The notes beneath the pieces were generated by a model. That model was not told the origin of the DNA. It did no database searches and saw only the letters and a program-made list of their open reading frames with translations. A DNA stretch of 47,302 nt from Mesorhizobium silamurunense (lineage in GTDB: Bacteria; Pseudomonadota; Alphaproteobacteria; Rhizobiales; Rhizobiaceae): assembly GCF_014843825.1 (NCBI RefSeq), contig NZ_JHQR01000073.1:1-47302 (forward strand). Direction: 5' to 3'. The number at the start of each line of letters is the position of its first letter. Within the stretch, counting starts at the first letter, position 1. Positions 9,359 to 17,598 of this stretch are shown in pieces. Made by a program: the position numbers and the translations under genes.

Positions 9359-10318
9359 ATGAAGAAACGCATACTTCTTTTTGTTGGCCTGGCATTGGCC
9401 GCGGCGCTGGCAACGGCCGATGCCGCAACCATGGTGCCGCCAGGCAATCGCAACGGCGTGCAGCCGGATATCCCCGGCGCCTCCAGCCGGCGCACCCAGG
9501 CCACCAACACCACCTTCCAGGCCAAGTATCGCAAGGTCTACGCGCTGCTGCACAATGATGCCGAGCTTCGCGCCAAGATCAGGAAAGTGGCGGCCGCCTA
9601 TGGCATCGATCCGATGCATATCGTCGGCGCCATCGTCGGCGAACACACCTATAATGTCGACGCCTACGACCGGCTGCAGACCTACTACGTCAAGGCGATG
9701 TCGTATCTGTCGAGCAAGCTGACCTTCGCCTATGACGGCGAGGACGTCAGCGATTTCGTCCAGCGGCCGGAATTCAGGAAATGCGCCGCCACGGACGACA
9801 GCTACGATCTTTGGGAATGCCGCGAGCAGGTGTGGAACCACTCCTTCCGCGGCAAGACCGTCGGCGGGACCAGCTTCCCCAACGACCGATTCGGCGCCAC
9901 TTTCTTCCAGCCCTACTATGCCGGCCAGACATTTGGGCTCGGCCAGCTCAACCCGCTGACGGCGCTGCAGATGAGCGATCTCGTGCACAAGGTCTCCGGC
10001 CTGCCCGAGCTCGACGTCAACGATCCGAACGCGGTCTACAAGACCATCATGGATCCGGACCTCACGCTGCCTTACGTCGCGGCGACCATCAGGAAGTCGA
10101 TCGATGCCTACCGGAGTATCGCCGGCTTCGACATCTCGCACAATCCGGGCCTGACCGCCACGCTCTACAATGTCGGCAATCCCGAGCAGCGCGCCTATGC
10201 GCTCAAGGCCGAGAACGAGAAGCGCCGCGCCGCCGGGGAACCGGAAAAGCTGCCCGAAGAGAACTATTACGGCTGGCTGGTCAACGACAAGCTCGACGAG
10301 CTGAAGGCGCTGTTCTAG
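9359..10318 (+). CDS. DUF1402 secreted protein, lytic-transglycosylase-like
   Basis: The 319-residue product begins with a cleavable Sec signal peptide (MKKRILLFVGLALAAALATADA, cleavage near residue 22), so it acts in the periplasm. The body matches the DUF1402 family. It also carries features of soluble lytic transglycosylases in the right order: IVGAIVGEHTYNVDAYD near residues 90-106 (candidate catalytic Glu), TFGLGQLNPLTAL (about 197-209, like the GLMQ motif) and LTATLYNVGNPEQRA near 264-278 (like the Asn-Tyr-x-Gly motif). A role in peptidoglycan cleavage is an inference from these motifs. It stands alone between a repeat and the convergent PanB-like gene. Confidence 0.8.
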   Translation: MKKRILLFVGLALAAALATADAATMVPPGNRNGVQPDIPGASSRRTQATNTTFQAKYRKVYALLHNDAELRAKIRKVAAAYGIDPMHIVGAIVGEHTYNVDAYDRLQTYYVKAMSYLSSKLTFAYDGEDVSDFVQRPEFRKCAATDDSYDLWECREQVWNHSFRGKTVGGTSFPNDRFGATFFQPYYAGQTFGLGQLNPLTALQMSDLVHKVSGLPELDVNDPNAVYKTIMDPDLTLPYVAATIRKSIDAYRSIAGFDISHNPGLTATLYNVGNPEQRAYALKAENEKRRAAGEPEKLPEENYYGWLVNDKLDELKALF

Positions 10319-10336
10319 CGGGCTGAGCCAGGTCGC

Positions 10337-11146
10337 TCAGTAGCCTTCCGATGCGAGAAACGCCTCGAACTTGCGCATTTCCTCGGCATCCGCCTCGACC
10401 ATGTGGCGCGGCTCCGGATAGGCGCCGGACTGGATGTCTTCGGCATATTCGCGAAAGGCGGCGATGCGCTCGCTCTGCAGCCGATCGAATTCGGCCGCGA
10501 AGTCGCGGTAGCGCCTGGCATGGCGCGGATAATGGCCGCGATTGCTGCCGAGCACGTCTTCCGAGAACAGATATTGTGCATCGCACCCGGCACCGGCGCC
10601 CATCGAAATCATGATCAGCGGCGTGCGCCGTGAGATCGCGCCTGCGACGCTCGCCGGCACCACCTCGATCTCGGCTGCGAAGGCGCCGGCCGCTTCGAGA
10701 TCCTTTACCTGCTTCCACACGAAGGCAGCGCTCTCGGCCGTCTTGCCGACCGCCTTGAAGCCGCCCGTCCAGGTCGCGTGCGCTGGGATGAGCCCGACAT
10801 GACCGCAGACCGGAATGTGCTCGTCGCGCAGGCGGCGGATGGTCTGCAGGCTGGCCGAGCAGTACATGGCGTCGGCGCTCGCCGCGCGCAGCTTGACCGC
10901 CATGCGCAGGATCTCGTTTGTGGTAGCGCCCAGCTTGATGCGTTCGTCACCGGGAATGGCAAAGCAGGTGGGCGCCGCGTCGCGAAAGCGGGGATCGAAC
11001 ATGAGATCATAGGGGACGGAGATGATGTCGATGCCGGCGCGCTCGGCGGCCTCGGCCTCCTCCAGCGAGAAAACGCGAAGCTTCGAAAGCTGCCGCTTGC
11101 CTTTCAGCGCCTGCAGATCGGCGACGGTCGGTCTGTTGCGTGCCAT
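10337..11146 (-). CDS. PanB-like ketopantoate hydroxymethyltransferase family protein
   Basis: This is a 269-residue homologue of 3-methyl-2-oxobutanoate hydroxymethyltransferase, which adds a hydroxymethyl group from methylene-tetrahydrofolate to ketoisovalerate. Family landmarks seen are GHVGLIPAH near residue 115, the IEVVP segment (about 161-165, the catalytic Glu region) and SMGAGAGCDAQYLFSEDVLG near 180-200. The usual VGDSLG and KLEGG motifs are not recognisable, so this is a divergent member and may not be the housekeeping PanB. It starts 36 bases after the MocF-like gene on the same strand and is probably the last gene of that operon. A GAGGGAC ribosome site precedes the ATG. Confidence 0.75.
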   Translation of the reverse strand: MARNRPTVADLQALKGKRQLSKLRVFSLEEAEAAERAGIDIISVPYDLMFDPRFRDAAPTCFAIPGDERIKLGATTNEILRMAVKLRAASADAMYCSASLQTIRRLRDEHIPVCGHVGLIPAHATWTGGFKAVGKTAESAAFVWKQVKDLEAAGAFAAEIEVVPASVAGAISRRTPLIMISMGAGAGCDAQYLFSEDVLGSNRGHYPRHARRYRDFAAEFDRLQSERIAAFREYAEDIQSGAYPEPRHMVEADAEEMRKFEAFLASEGY

Positions 11147-11182
11147 CTTTGTCCCTCACCTTTGACTGGCTGATAGCGCGGC

Positions 11183-12412
11183 TCAGGCCGCCAGCAGCGA
11201 CTTCAGCTTGACCGTTTGCGATCCGAGCGCGTCCGGCGCCGGCGTCGCCCGTTTCGCGATCAGCATCTCCGCCAGGCGGATGTCGCGCGCCACCGCATTG
11301 CCGGGGCCGATGCCGCTGGCCGCGACCAGCCGTCCGTCCTCGGCCAGATGGAACAGGATGAAGGCGCCGTCGTCGAGGTCGCGCCGCACGATCGAGCGGC
11401 CCTCATCGGAAAGCCCGGCGATCTGCAGCGTGAGCCCGTACTGATCCGACCAGAACCACGGCACGGCGGCATGCGCCTCGTTGGCGCCGAGCATGTTCGT
11501 CGCCGCAAGCGCGCCCTGCTCCTGCGCGTTGCGCCAGGCTTCCAGCCGTACGCGCCGGCCGCCATAGACGGCGAGCGGGAACGAGCAGCAGTCGCCGGCG
11601 GCGAAGATATCAGGGTCCTCGGTGCGCAGCGTGCCGTCGACGGCAATACCGTTGTCGATCGCCAGGCCCGCGTCGGCGGCGAGCGCCGTCACCGGCACGG
11701 CGCCGATGCCGATCACCGCGAGATCGGCGACGACTTCCTGCCCGCCGGCAAGCGTGATGCGAACCTCGGCGCCATCGTCGGCAATCGCGGTGATGCCCTG
11801 GCCGGTAAGCACGTTCACGCCTTCGGCTTCATGCGCCTTGTGGATGATTTCGGCGATCTCGGCCGGCACGCCGCGCATCAGGATGCGGGGCTGCGCTTCG
11901 ATGACGGTGACCGTGGCGCCAAGCTTGCGCGCCGAAGCGGCAAGCTCGAGGCCGATGAAGCCCCCGCCGATGATGGCGACGCGGTTCTCAGGCTTGAGAT
12001 GGGCGCGGATGGCGAGCGCGTCGTTGAAGGTCCTGAGATAAACGCAACGTCCGCCAAGACCCGGCATCGGCAGCTTGCGCGGCAAGGATCCGGTCGCGAG
12101 CAGCAGCTTGTCGTAAGAAAGGGAAGAGCTGTCGGAGAGGCTCACCGCATGCCCGGCGCGATCGATCGCAACGGCCCGGACGGAATGGATGTGGCGGATC
12201 GACCGTTCGGCCAGAAGCTCGTCGCTGGCGATCGCCTTGATAAGCGGCGCCTCGCCGGTCATCGCCTCTTTCGACAGCGGTGGCCGCTCATAAGGCAGAT
12301 GCGGCTCGTCGCCCACCAGGGTCACCGGTCCTTCATAGCCGAGATCGCGCAGGGCAAGTGCTGCCCGCCCGCCGCATTCGCCGGCGCCGATGATCACCAT
12401 TCCGCCCGTCAT
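11183..12412 (-). CDS. Ferredoxin reductase, MocF-like
   Basis: This is a 409-residue FAD/NAD(P)-dependent oxidoreductase of the BenA/PhtAd ferredoxin reductase type. It shows an N-terminal FAD site (VIIGAGECGGRAA), PYERPPLSKE near residue 45, a central NAD site (VAIIGGGFIGLELAA) and the C-terminal FAD contact PDIFAAGDC. It should pass electrons from NAD(P)H to the Rieske ferredoxin encoded just upstream. The frame extends to a GTG at 12421 that overlaps the ferredoxin stop as GTGA, an alternative coupled start three codons longer. The order oxygenase, ferredoxin, reductase matches mocDEF of rhizopine catabolism in Rhizobium leguminosarum. Confidence 0.85.
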   Translation of the reverse strand: MTGGMVIIGAGECGGRAALALRDLGYEGPVTLVGDEPHLPYERPPLSKEAMTGEAPLIKAIASDELLAERSIRHIHSVRAVAIDRAGHAVSLSDSSSLSYDKLLLATGSLPRKLPMPGLGGRCVYLRTFNDALAIRAHLKPENRVAIIGGGFIGLELAASARKLGATVTVIEAQPRILMRGVPAEIAEIIHKAHEAEGVNVLTGQGITAIADDGAEVRITLAGGQEVVADLAVIGIGAVPVTALAADAGLAIDNGIAVDGTLRTEDPDIFAAGDCCSFPLAVYGGRRVRLEAWRNAQEQGALAATNMLGANEAHAAVPWFWSDQYGLTLQIAGLSDEGRSIVRRDLDDGAFILFHLAEDGRLVAASGIGPGNAVARDIRLAEMLIAKRATPAPDALGSQTVKLKSLLAA

Positions 12413-12417
12413 CGCCT

Positions 12418-12732
12418 TCACCCGACCTGAATGAGGACTTTGCCGGCGTCGACCTTGACAGGATAGGTCTTGAGGTTGACGCAGACCGGCGCGCCACGCG
12501 CGTCGCCGGTCTTGTAGTTGAAGCGGCCATTGTGCTTCGGGCATTCGATGGTGTCGTCCATCACCAGCCCGTCGGCCAGATGCACCTTCTCATGCGAGCA
12601 CAGGCCGTCGGTCGCGAAATACTCGTCGTCCGGACTGCGGTAGATGGCATAAGTGCGGCCGGCGTGATCGAACCGCATCACGTCCTCTTCGTCGATGTCT
12701 CCGGCCGCGCAGGCCTCGACCCAATCGCTCAT
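12418..12732 (-). CDS. Rieske [2Fe-2S] ferredoxin, MocE-like
   Basis: The 104-residue protein has the full Rieske cluster motif: Cys45-x-His47 in GLCSHEKVHL and Cys64-x2-His67 in IECPKHNGRF. There is no hydrophobic anchor, so it is a soluble ferredoxin of the oxygenase type. It would carry electrons from the reductase downstream to the di-iron oxygenase upstream (45 bases away). Known MocE belongs to this group and works in rhizopine breakdown; the identity of the substrate here is inferred from context only. Confidence 0.88.
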   Translation of the reverse strand: MSDWVEACAAGDIDEEDVMRFDHAGRTYAIYRSPDDEYFATDGLCSHEKVHLADGLVMDDTIECPKHNGRFNYKTGDARGAPVCVNLKTYPVKVDAGKVLIQVG

Positions 12733-12777
12733 GTCGTCCTCCAGCGAAGATTTATTGCCAGCTTGCGTTTCGACCGG

Positions 12778-13884
12778 TCACTCGGCCGCGGCCGCCACCG
12801 GATTGTCGCTGTGCAGCTCTTCCCGATAGGGCTTTGCCGTCGGCGGCAGCTCGCGCTTGATGAAATAATCCTCGTTGCGCAGCTGGCGCAGGAAGGTCGG
12901 GATCATCTCGCGATAGCCGGCCAGGATCGACGGCGTCGGCGCCGGCAGGTCGTGCTTGATCATCTCGTGCAGCTTCGGCAACGCGTGATAAGGCACCATC
13001 GGGAACATGTGGTGCTCCACATGGTAGTTCATATTCCAGTAGATGAACCGGCTTATCGGATTTATCAGCACCGTGCGGCTGTTCAGGCGGTGGTCGATGA
13101 CATTGTCGGCGAGACCGCCATGCTGCAGCAGGCCAGTCATGACGTGATGCCAGGCGCCGTAGAGACGGGGCAGGCCGACGAGCATCAGCGGCAGCCACGA
13201 ATGCAGATAGAGCGCCAGCGCGATGGTCGCGACATAGATGGCGAGCCAGATGCGGGCGACGCGGATGGCCTTCGGCTGCTCCTGTTCCGGAATGAAGGTC
13301 TTTTCCGCGGCGCTGATGACGCCGGCGGCATTGCGCACCATGTCGACCATCGCGTGCCAGGCGTCGAGGACGCCGAAGAAATTCAGGACCACGCGCACAA
13401 GGTCCGGCGGCCGCATGACGGCGATCTCCGGATCGCGTCCGACGATGACGGTGTCGGTGTGGTGGCGCGTGTGGCTCCAGCGCCATGTCACCGGATTGCG
13501 CATGATCATGAAGCAGGCGAGCTGGTAGACGGCATCGTTCATCCACTGGGTGCGGAAGGCCGTGCCGTGGCCGCATTCATGCCAGCGAGAATCGGTCGAG
13601 GAGCCGTAGAGCGTGCCATAGACGAAGAAGAACGGCACGCACCACCAGCTGTCCCAGAACCAGGCGCTGCCCGCGCCGCTGAGGATCAGCGCGCCGAGCC
13701 AGATGATGGTGTCGCGGATCGCCGGCTGGTCGGAGCGCTGCATCAGCTCCTTCATTTGCTTGCGCGGGATATCGGTGTGATACCACTCGGCCGCCGAAAG
13801 CCCGTTCTCGATCGCGAGTTTGGCGTCACGGCCGGTCAGGCTGTAGTCGCGTCCGGACAATGCCGGAGACGTGATTGCCGTCAT
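12778..13884 (-). CDS. Fatty acid desaturase-type di-iron oxygenase, MocD-like
   Basis: The 368-residue membrane protein has the three histidine clusters of the desaturase/hydroxylase superfamily: HECGH (102-106), HTRHH (138-142) and NYHVEHH (286-292), plus an AWHHV element near 245. Hydrophobic segments near 58-95 and 205-240 place it in the inner membrane. It would use O2 and electrons from the adjacent ferredoxin. MocD of rhizopine catabolism, proposed to remove the O-methyl group of the rhizopine, belongs to this class. The start at 13884 is chosen because a GGAGG lies 8 bases upstream; the open frame begins 21 bases earlier. It is divergent from a LacI-type regulator. Confidence 0.85.
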   Translation of the reverse strand: MTAITSPALSGRDYSLTGRDAKLAIENGLSAAEWYHTDIPRKQMKELMQRSDQPAIRDTIIWLGALILSGAGSAWFWDSWWCVPFFFVYGTLYGSSTDSRWHECGHGTAFRTQWMNDAVYQLACFMIMRNPVTWRWSHTRHHTDTVIVGRDPEIAVMRPPDLVRVVLNFFGVLDAWHAMVDMVRNAAGVISAAEKTFIPEQEQPKAIRVARIWLAIYVATIALALYLHSWLPLMLVGLPRLYGAWHHVMTGLLQHGGLADNVIDHRLNSRTVLINPISRFIYWNMNYHVEHHMFPMVPYHALPKLHEMIKHDLPAPTPSILAGYREMIPTFLRQLRNEDYFIKRELPPTAKPYREELHSDNPVAAAAE

Positions 13885-13892
13885 TGCGGGTT

Positions 13893-13897
13893 CCTCC
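13893..13897 (-). promoter_or_regulatory. Ribosome binding site deciding the mocD-like start
   Basis: GGAGG on the minus strand lies 8 bases before the ATG at 13884. It falls inside the longer reading frame that starts at 13905, so it supports the shorter protein. Confidence 0.7.
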
Positions 13898-13975
13898 ATC
13901 AGCACTTGGCGAATGGCCCTCGGCGGTGCCGGGTTCGCGCATGGCTGGCTTCCACTTCACCATAGCGCTACATCA

Positions 13976-14020
13976 TGATAGTCTCAACGTCACAAAGATA
14001 GTTTCTATCATTTCCTATCA
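13976..14020. promoter_or_regulatory. Candidate operator between the mocD-like and LacI-type genes
   Basis: The hexamer TGATAG (13976-13981) and its complement CTATCA (14005-14010 and 14015-14020) recur here. A tight inverted repeat, GATAG-TTT-CTATC, lies at 13997-14009. This AT-rich stretch in a GC-rich genome sits in the 175-base region between two divergent transcription units, where a LacI-family protein usually binds. Binding is inferred, not shown. Confidence 0.5.
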
Positions 14021-14059
14021 GAATGAGCTATCCTGAGTCGGGCAGACGATGGAGCATTC

Positions 14060-15091
14060 ATGGCAAAGCGGCCGACAATCACCGATCTCGCGCGCGTTTC
14101 CGGTTTCAGTGTCGCCACCGTCGACAGGGTGCTGAACAACCGCTTGCCGGTACGCGAGGAAACGGCGCGTCGGGTTTACGAGGCCGCGACCGATATCGGC
14201 TATCACGCCGCCGGCCTCATCAAGCAGCGCATGCGCCAGGAATTGCCGGAGTATCGCCTCGGTTTCCTGCTGCTGCGGGGCAATGATGTCTTCTACGGCG
14301 ATTTCGCGCGGGAACTGGAAACGGCAGTTTCGCAGTCGCAGCGCTTCCGCGGCACCGCGACGATCGACTTCGCCGCTTCGCTGGCGCCCGACGAGATCGC
14401 CGCCCAGATGCGCAGGCTGGCGGCGAAATCCAGGGCCATCGCCGTCGTCGGCCCGGACCATCCGACGCTGACGGCGGTGGTGGAGGCGCTGAAGGCGAGG
14501 GGGCAGCCGGTCTTCTCGCTGCTGTCCGACTTCGCTGCCGGCATTCGCGAGGGCTATGTCGGTCTCGACAACCGCAAGGTCGGGCGCACCGCGGCCTGGA
14601 TGATCGCCAAGGCGGCCAAGAAGCCCGGCAAGGTCGCGCTGTTCGTCGGCAGCCACCGCTTCCACGGCCATGAGCTGCGCGAGATCGGCTTCCGCTCCTA
14701 TTTTCGCGAGCATGCGCCGGACTTCAGCGTGATGGAGACGCTGGTCAACCTGGAAGCCAACCAGGTGACGCATGATGCGATGCTCGATCTTCTGGCCCTG
14801 CATCCGGACCTTGCCGGCTGCTATGTCGCCGGCGGCGGCATGGAAGGCGCGGTCGCGGCGCTGCGGGCGGCAAAGCCGGCAAACATGCCGGTGGTCATCT
14901 GCAACGAGATCAACGCCGAGTCGCGCGCGGCACTTGCCGACAACATCCTCACCATGGTCATCTCGACGCCGCTCACGGCGCTTTGCCGCGAGCTTGTGGC
15001 GCTGATGGCGCATGCCATCGAGAGCGGCGCCGCCAATGCGCCTGGCCAGACTTTTCTCCCCTTCGACATCTATCTGCCGGAAAACATTTGA
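14060..15091 (+). CDS. LacI-family transcriptional regulator
   Basis: This is a 343-residue regulator. The N-terminal LacI helix-turn-helix is TITDLARVSGFSVATVDRVL (about residues 6-25), followed by the hinge helix ending near residue 58. The remainder is a periplasmic-binding-protein-like sensor domain, as expected for a sugar or cyclitol effector. The recognition helix reads VATVDRVLNN, with Asp where Ser is usual. A GGAG is 5 bases before the ATG. It is divergent from the mocDEF-like operon and 370 bases upstream of a sugar importer operon, so either could be its target. Confidence 0.9.
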   Translation: MAKRPTITDLARVSGFSVATVDRVLNNRLPVREETARRVYEAATDIGYHAAGLIKQRMRQELPEYRLGFLLLRGNDVFYGDFARELETAVSQSQRFRGTATIDFAASLAPDEIAAQMRRLAAKSRAIAVVGPDHPTLTAVVEALKARGQPVFSLLSDFAAGIREGYVGLDNRKVGRTAAWMIAKAAKKPGKVALFVGSHRFHGHELREIGFRSYFREHAPDFSVMETLVNLEANQVTHDAMLDLLALHPDLAGCYVAGGGMEGAVAALRAAKPANMPVVICNEINAESRAALADNILTMVISTPLTALCRELVALMAHAIESGAANAPGQTFLPFDIYLPENI

Positions 15092-15462
15092 GCCGCCGCC
15101 GGCAGGAATGATGTGATCCATCAGACGGATGGAATTCTTTCGCGGCGGGAATTCGCCCAGGATTCCGTCGTGGAACGCTCGCGTGCCCGGCCACGGAGGG
15201 TGCCGCACGCCTGTCAGGATCGAAAAACCGGCATGTCCATTCCGAATCTCCCTTGACGGCCACAAGCGAAATGGAATAAATATTTCACCAACTGGGTGTT
15301 TTGGTTCTTTCGTTCCGGAACATCTGTTTCAAACAGAGGACCATGCGTTCCATTCGCGCAGGGAAGACGCCGTCGGAATGGCCATAGGGAGAGATTCCCC
15401 GGGAAAATCGGGGATTCCGGTTCAATCGGTGCAGCCGGACACCAAGTGGAGGAGAAACTAAA
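15092..15462 (+). promoter_or_regulatory. Intergenic region with candidate promoter and IolR-like site
   Basis: These 371 bases hold no convincing gene. CTTGAC (15252-15257) is followed after 17 bases by AATAAA (15275-15280), a candidate sigma-70 promoter. The element TGGAA-TAAATA-TTTCA (15272-15287) overlaps its -10 region and closely matches an element before iolC. A TTCCGGAA palindrome lies at 15313-15320. A GGAGGAG ribosome site precedes the importer gene at 15463. Use of this promoter would leave a leader of about 175 bases. Confidence 0.5.
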
Positions 15463-16404
15463 ATGAAGAAACTGCTTTTGGGCGTCGCGCTATCGGCGCT
15501 GATGAGTTCGTCCGCGTTCGCCGCCAAGATCGGCGTTTCGATGGCTCTTTTCGACGACAATTTCCTGACCGTGCTGCGCAACGGCATGATCGCACAGGCT
15601 AAGACCATGGATGGCGTCCAGCTGCAGGTCGAGGACGCTCAGAACGACGTCGCCAAGCAGCTCGACCAGATCAAGAACTTCGCCGCTTCGGGCGTCGACG
15701 CCATCATCGTCAACCCGGTCGACACCTCGGCCACCCAGGCGATGTCGGACGCGGCCGCCGCGGCCAAGATCCCGCTGGTCTATGTCAACCGCGAGCCGGT
15801 CAATGTCGACAAGCTGCCCGACAACCAGGCCTTCGTCGCCTCGAACGAAGCCGAATCCGGCACGCTCGAGACCAAGGAAGCCTGCCGCCTGTTCAAGGAA
15901 GCCGGCAAGAAGGAAGCCAATGTCTACGTGATCATGGGCGAGCTTTCGAACCAGGCCGCGGTGCAGCGCACCAAGGACATCGAGGAAGTGATCGCAACGC
16001 CGGACTGCAACTTCATCAAGATCATCGACAAGCAGACCTCGAACTGGAAGCGTGACGAGGCGCAGAACCTGATGACCAACTGGCTGTCGTCCGGCAAGCC
16101 GTTCGACGGCGTCATCGCCAACAACGACGAAAGCGCCATCGGCGCCATCCAGGCGATGAAGGCCGCCAACATCGACATGAAGTCGGTCGTGGTCGGCGGC
16201 GTCGACGCCACTCAGGACGCGCTGGCTGCAATGCAGGCGGGCGATCTCGATGTAAGTGTCTTCCAGGACGCTGCCGGCCAGGGCGCCGGTGCCCTCGACG
16301 CCGCGCTGAAGCTCGCCAAGGGCGAGAAGGTGGAACACAAGGTCTATATCCCGTTCCAGCTCGTCACCCCGGCGAATATCGACAAGTTCCTGAAGAAGAA
16401 CTGA
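15463..16404 (+). CDS. Sugar/cyclitol ABC transporter substrate-binding protein (RbsB/MocB type)
   Basis: This is a 313-residue periplasmic binding protein with a clear signal peptide (MKKLLLGVALSALMSSSAFA, cleavage after residue 20). The mature part has the RbsB-like two-lobe pattern: IGVSMALFDDNFLTVLRNGM, then ASGVDAIIVNPVD, then PFDGVIANNDESAIGAIQAM and VVVGGVDATQDALAAMQAGD. Proteins annotated as rhizopine- or inositol-binding belong to this cluster. Specificity for an inositol-type ligand is inferred from the dehydrogenase in the same operon. The permease and ATPase genes follow directly. Confidence 0.88.
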   Translation: MKKLLLGVALSALMSSSAFAAKIGVSMALFDDNFLTVLRNGMIAQAKTMDGVQLQVEDAQNDVAKQLDQIKNFAASGVDAIIVNPVDTSATQAMSDAAAAAKIPLVYVNREPVNVDKLPDNQAFVASNEAESGTLETKEACRLFKEAGKKEANVYVIMGELSNQAAVQRTKDIEEVIATPDCNFIKIIDKQTSNWKRDEAQNLMTNWLSSGKPFDGVIANNDESAIGAIQAMKAANIDMKSVVVGGVDATQDALAAMQAGDLDVSVFQDAAGQGAGALDAALKLAKGEKVEHKVYIPFQLVTPANIDKFLKKN

Positions 16405-16422
16405 GGCCTGCAATACGGTAAC

Positions 16423-16458
16423 GGAGCGGCGCATCAAAGCACAACACAGCGCCGCTCC
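16423..16458 (+). terminator. Stem-loop between the binding-protein and permease genes
   Basis: A perfect 10-base stem pairs GGAGCGGCGC (16423-16432) with GCGCCGCTCC (16449-16458), with a 16-base loop and then CTATTTTCCC. Such hairpins after binding-protein genes usually give partial termination or protect the upstream message, so that the binding protein is made in excess over the membrane parts. Confidence 0.65.
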
Positions 16459-16519
16459 CTATTTTCCCTCACCGCCCGAGCGGGCGGGAGGGCGAACGCG
16501 GCCGACGGAGGAAAAAGAC

Positions 16520-17596
16520 GTGGCACAGACATCTCATGGCGTCGGCGGGCTGACCTACGACGCGAAGAAGCGCGCATGGCCGGCTGAGTTCAACGTTTTC
16601 CTGGCGCTGGTCATTCTCGTCGTCATCTTCGAATTGATCGGCCGGGTCTTTCTTGGCGACAGCTTCCTCTTCAACACCCGTGAAAATGTCAGTGGGATCT
16701 TCAACGAGGCCCGCCTGCAGATCATCATCCTGCAGGTGTCGATCGTCGGCATTATCGCCATCGGCGTGACGCAAGTCATCATCAGCGGTGGCATCGACCT
16801 GTCCTCGGGTTCGATCGTGGGTGCGACCGCGATGATCGCCATGAGCTTTGCCCAGGTAGCGACGGTCAATGGCAACCCCAACCCTAAGGCGATGTTCCTC
16901 GCGCAGGGCTGGACCGATCTGCCGGTGATCGTGCCGCTGCTGGTCGCCATCGCCTGCGGCCTCGTCGCCGGCCTAGTCAATGGTGCGCTGATCGCCTACA
17001 CGCGCATCCCGCCCTTCATCGCCACGCTCGGCATGATGGTCACCGCGCGCGGCATCGCCAAATGGTGGTCGAAGGGCCAGCCGATATCGTTTCCGACCGA
17101 CAGCTTCGCGGCAATAGGCAAGGGCCTGATGCCGGTCATCATCTTCATTTCCTTGGCGATCCTGTTCCAGCTCATCCTGAGCTACACGAGGTACGGCAAG
17201 CACTGCTACGCCATTGGCTCCAACGAGGACGCCGCGCGCATGTCCGGCATCAAGATCGCCAACCACAAGGTGCTGGTCTATGTCATCGCCGGCATCCTCG
17301 CCTCGATCGCCGCCGTGGTGCTCTCCTCCAAGAACCTTACCGCCCAGGCCGGCATGGGCGTGATGTACGAACTCGACGCCATCGCCATGGCTGTCATCGG
17401 CGGCGTCTCGCTCTCGGGCGGCCGCGGGTCTATCATCGGCACCGTGATCGGCTCGCTGATCTTCGGCGTCATCATCTCCGGCTTCACCTTCCTGCGCCTC
17501 GACGCCTACTACCAGGAGATGGTCAAGGGCGTCATCATCGTCGGCGCAGTCGTTCTCGATCAATGGCGCCAGCGCCGCCGGGCGATAGGAGCTTGA
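16520..17596 (+). CDS. Sugar/cyclitol ABC transporter permease (RbsC type)
   Basis: This is a 358-residue inner membrane permease of the BPD_transp_2 family. Many hydrophobic spans run from residue 24 to 345. VIISGGIDLSSGSIVGATAM (about 90-110) and MAVIGGVSLSGGRGSIIGT (about 290-310) are the family's conserved loops. The start is GTG at 16520, with GGAGG 8 bases upstream. It forms a channel with the ATPase whose ATG lies 2 bases after its stop. Together with the preceding binding protein this is a complete three-component importer. Confidence 0.92.
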   Translation: MAQTSHGVGGLTYDAKKRAWPAEFNVFLALVILVVIFELIGRVFLGDSFLFNTRENVSGIFNEARLQIIILQVSIVGIIAIGVTQVIISGGIDLSSGSIVGATAMIAMSFAQVATVNGNPNPKAMFLAQGWTDLPVIVPLLVAIACGLVAGLVNGALIAYTRIPPFIATLGMMVTARGIAKWWSKGQPISFPTDSFAAIGKGLMPVIIFISLAILFQLILSYTRYGKHCYAIGSNEDAARMSGIKIANHKVLVYVIAGILASIAAVVLSSKNLTAQAGMGVMYELDAIAMAVIGGVSLSGGRGSIIGTVIGSLIFGVIISGFTFLRLDAYYQEMVKGVIIVGAVVLDQWRQRRRAIGA

Positions 17597-17598
17597 CC

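Noticed and set aside
13885..13905. A longer MocD-like protein starting at 13905
   Set aside because: The GGAGG ribosome site lies inside this extension and serves the ATG at 13884.
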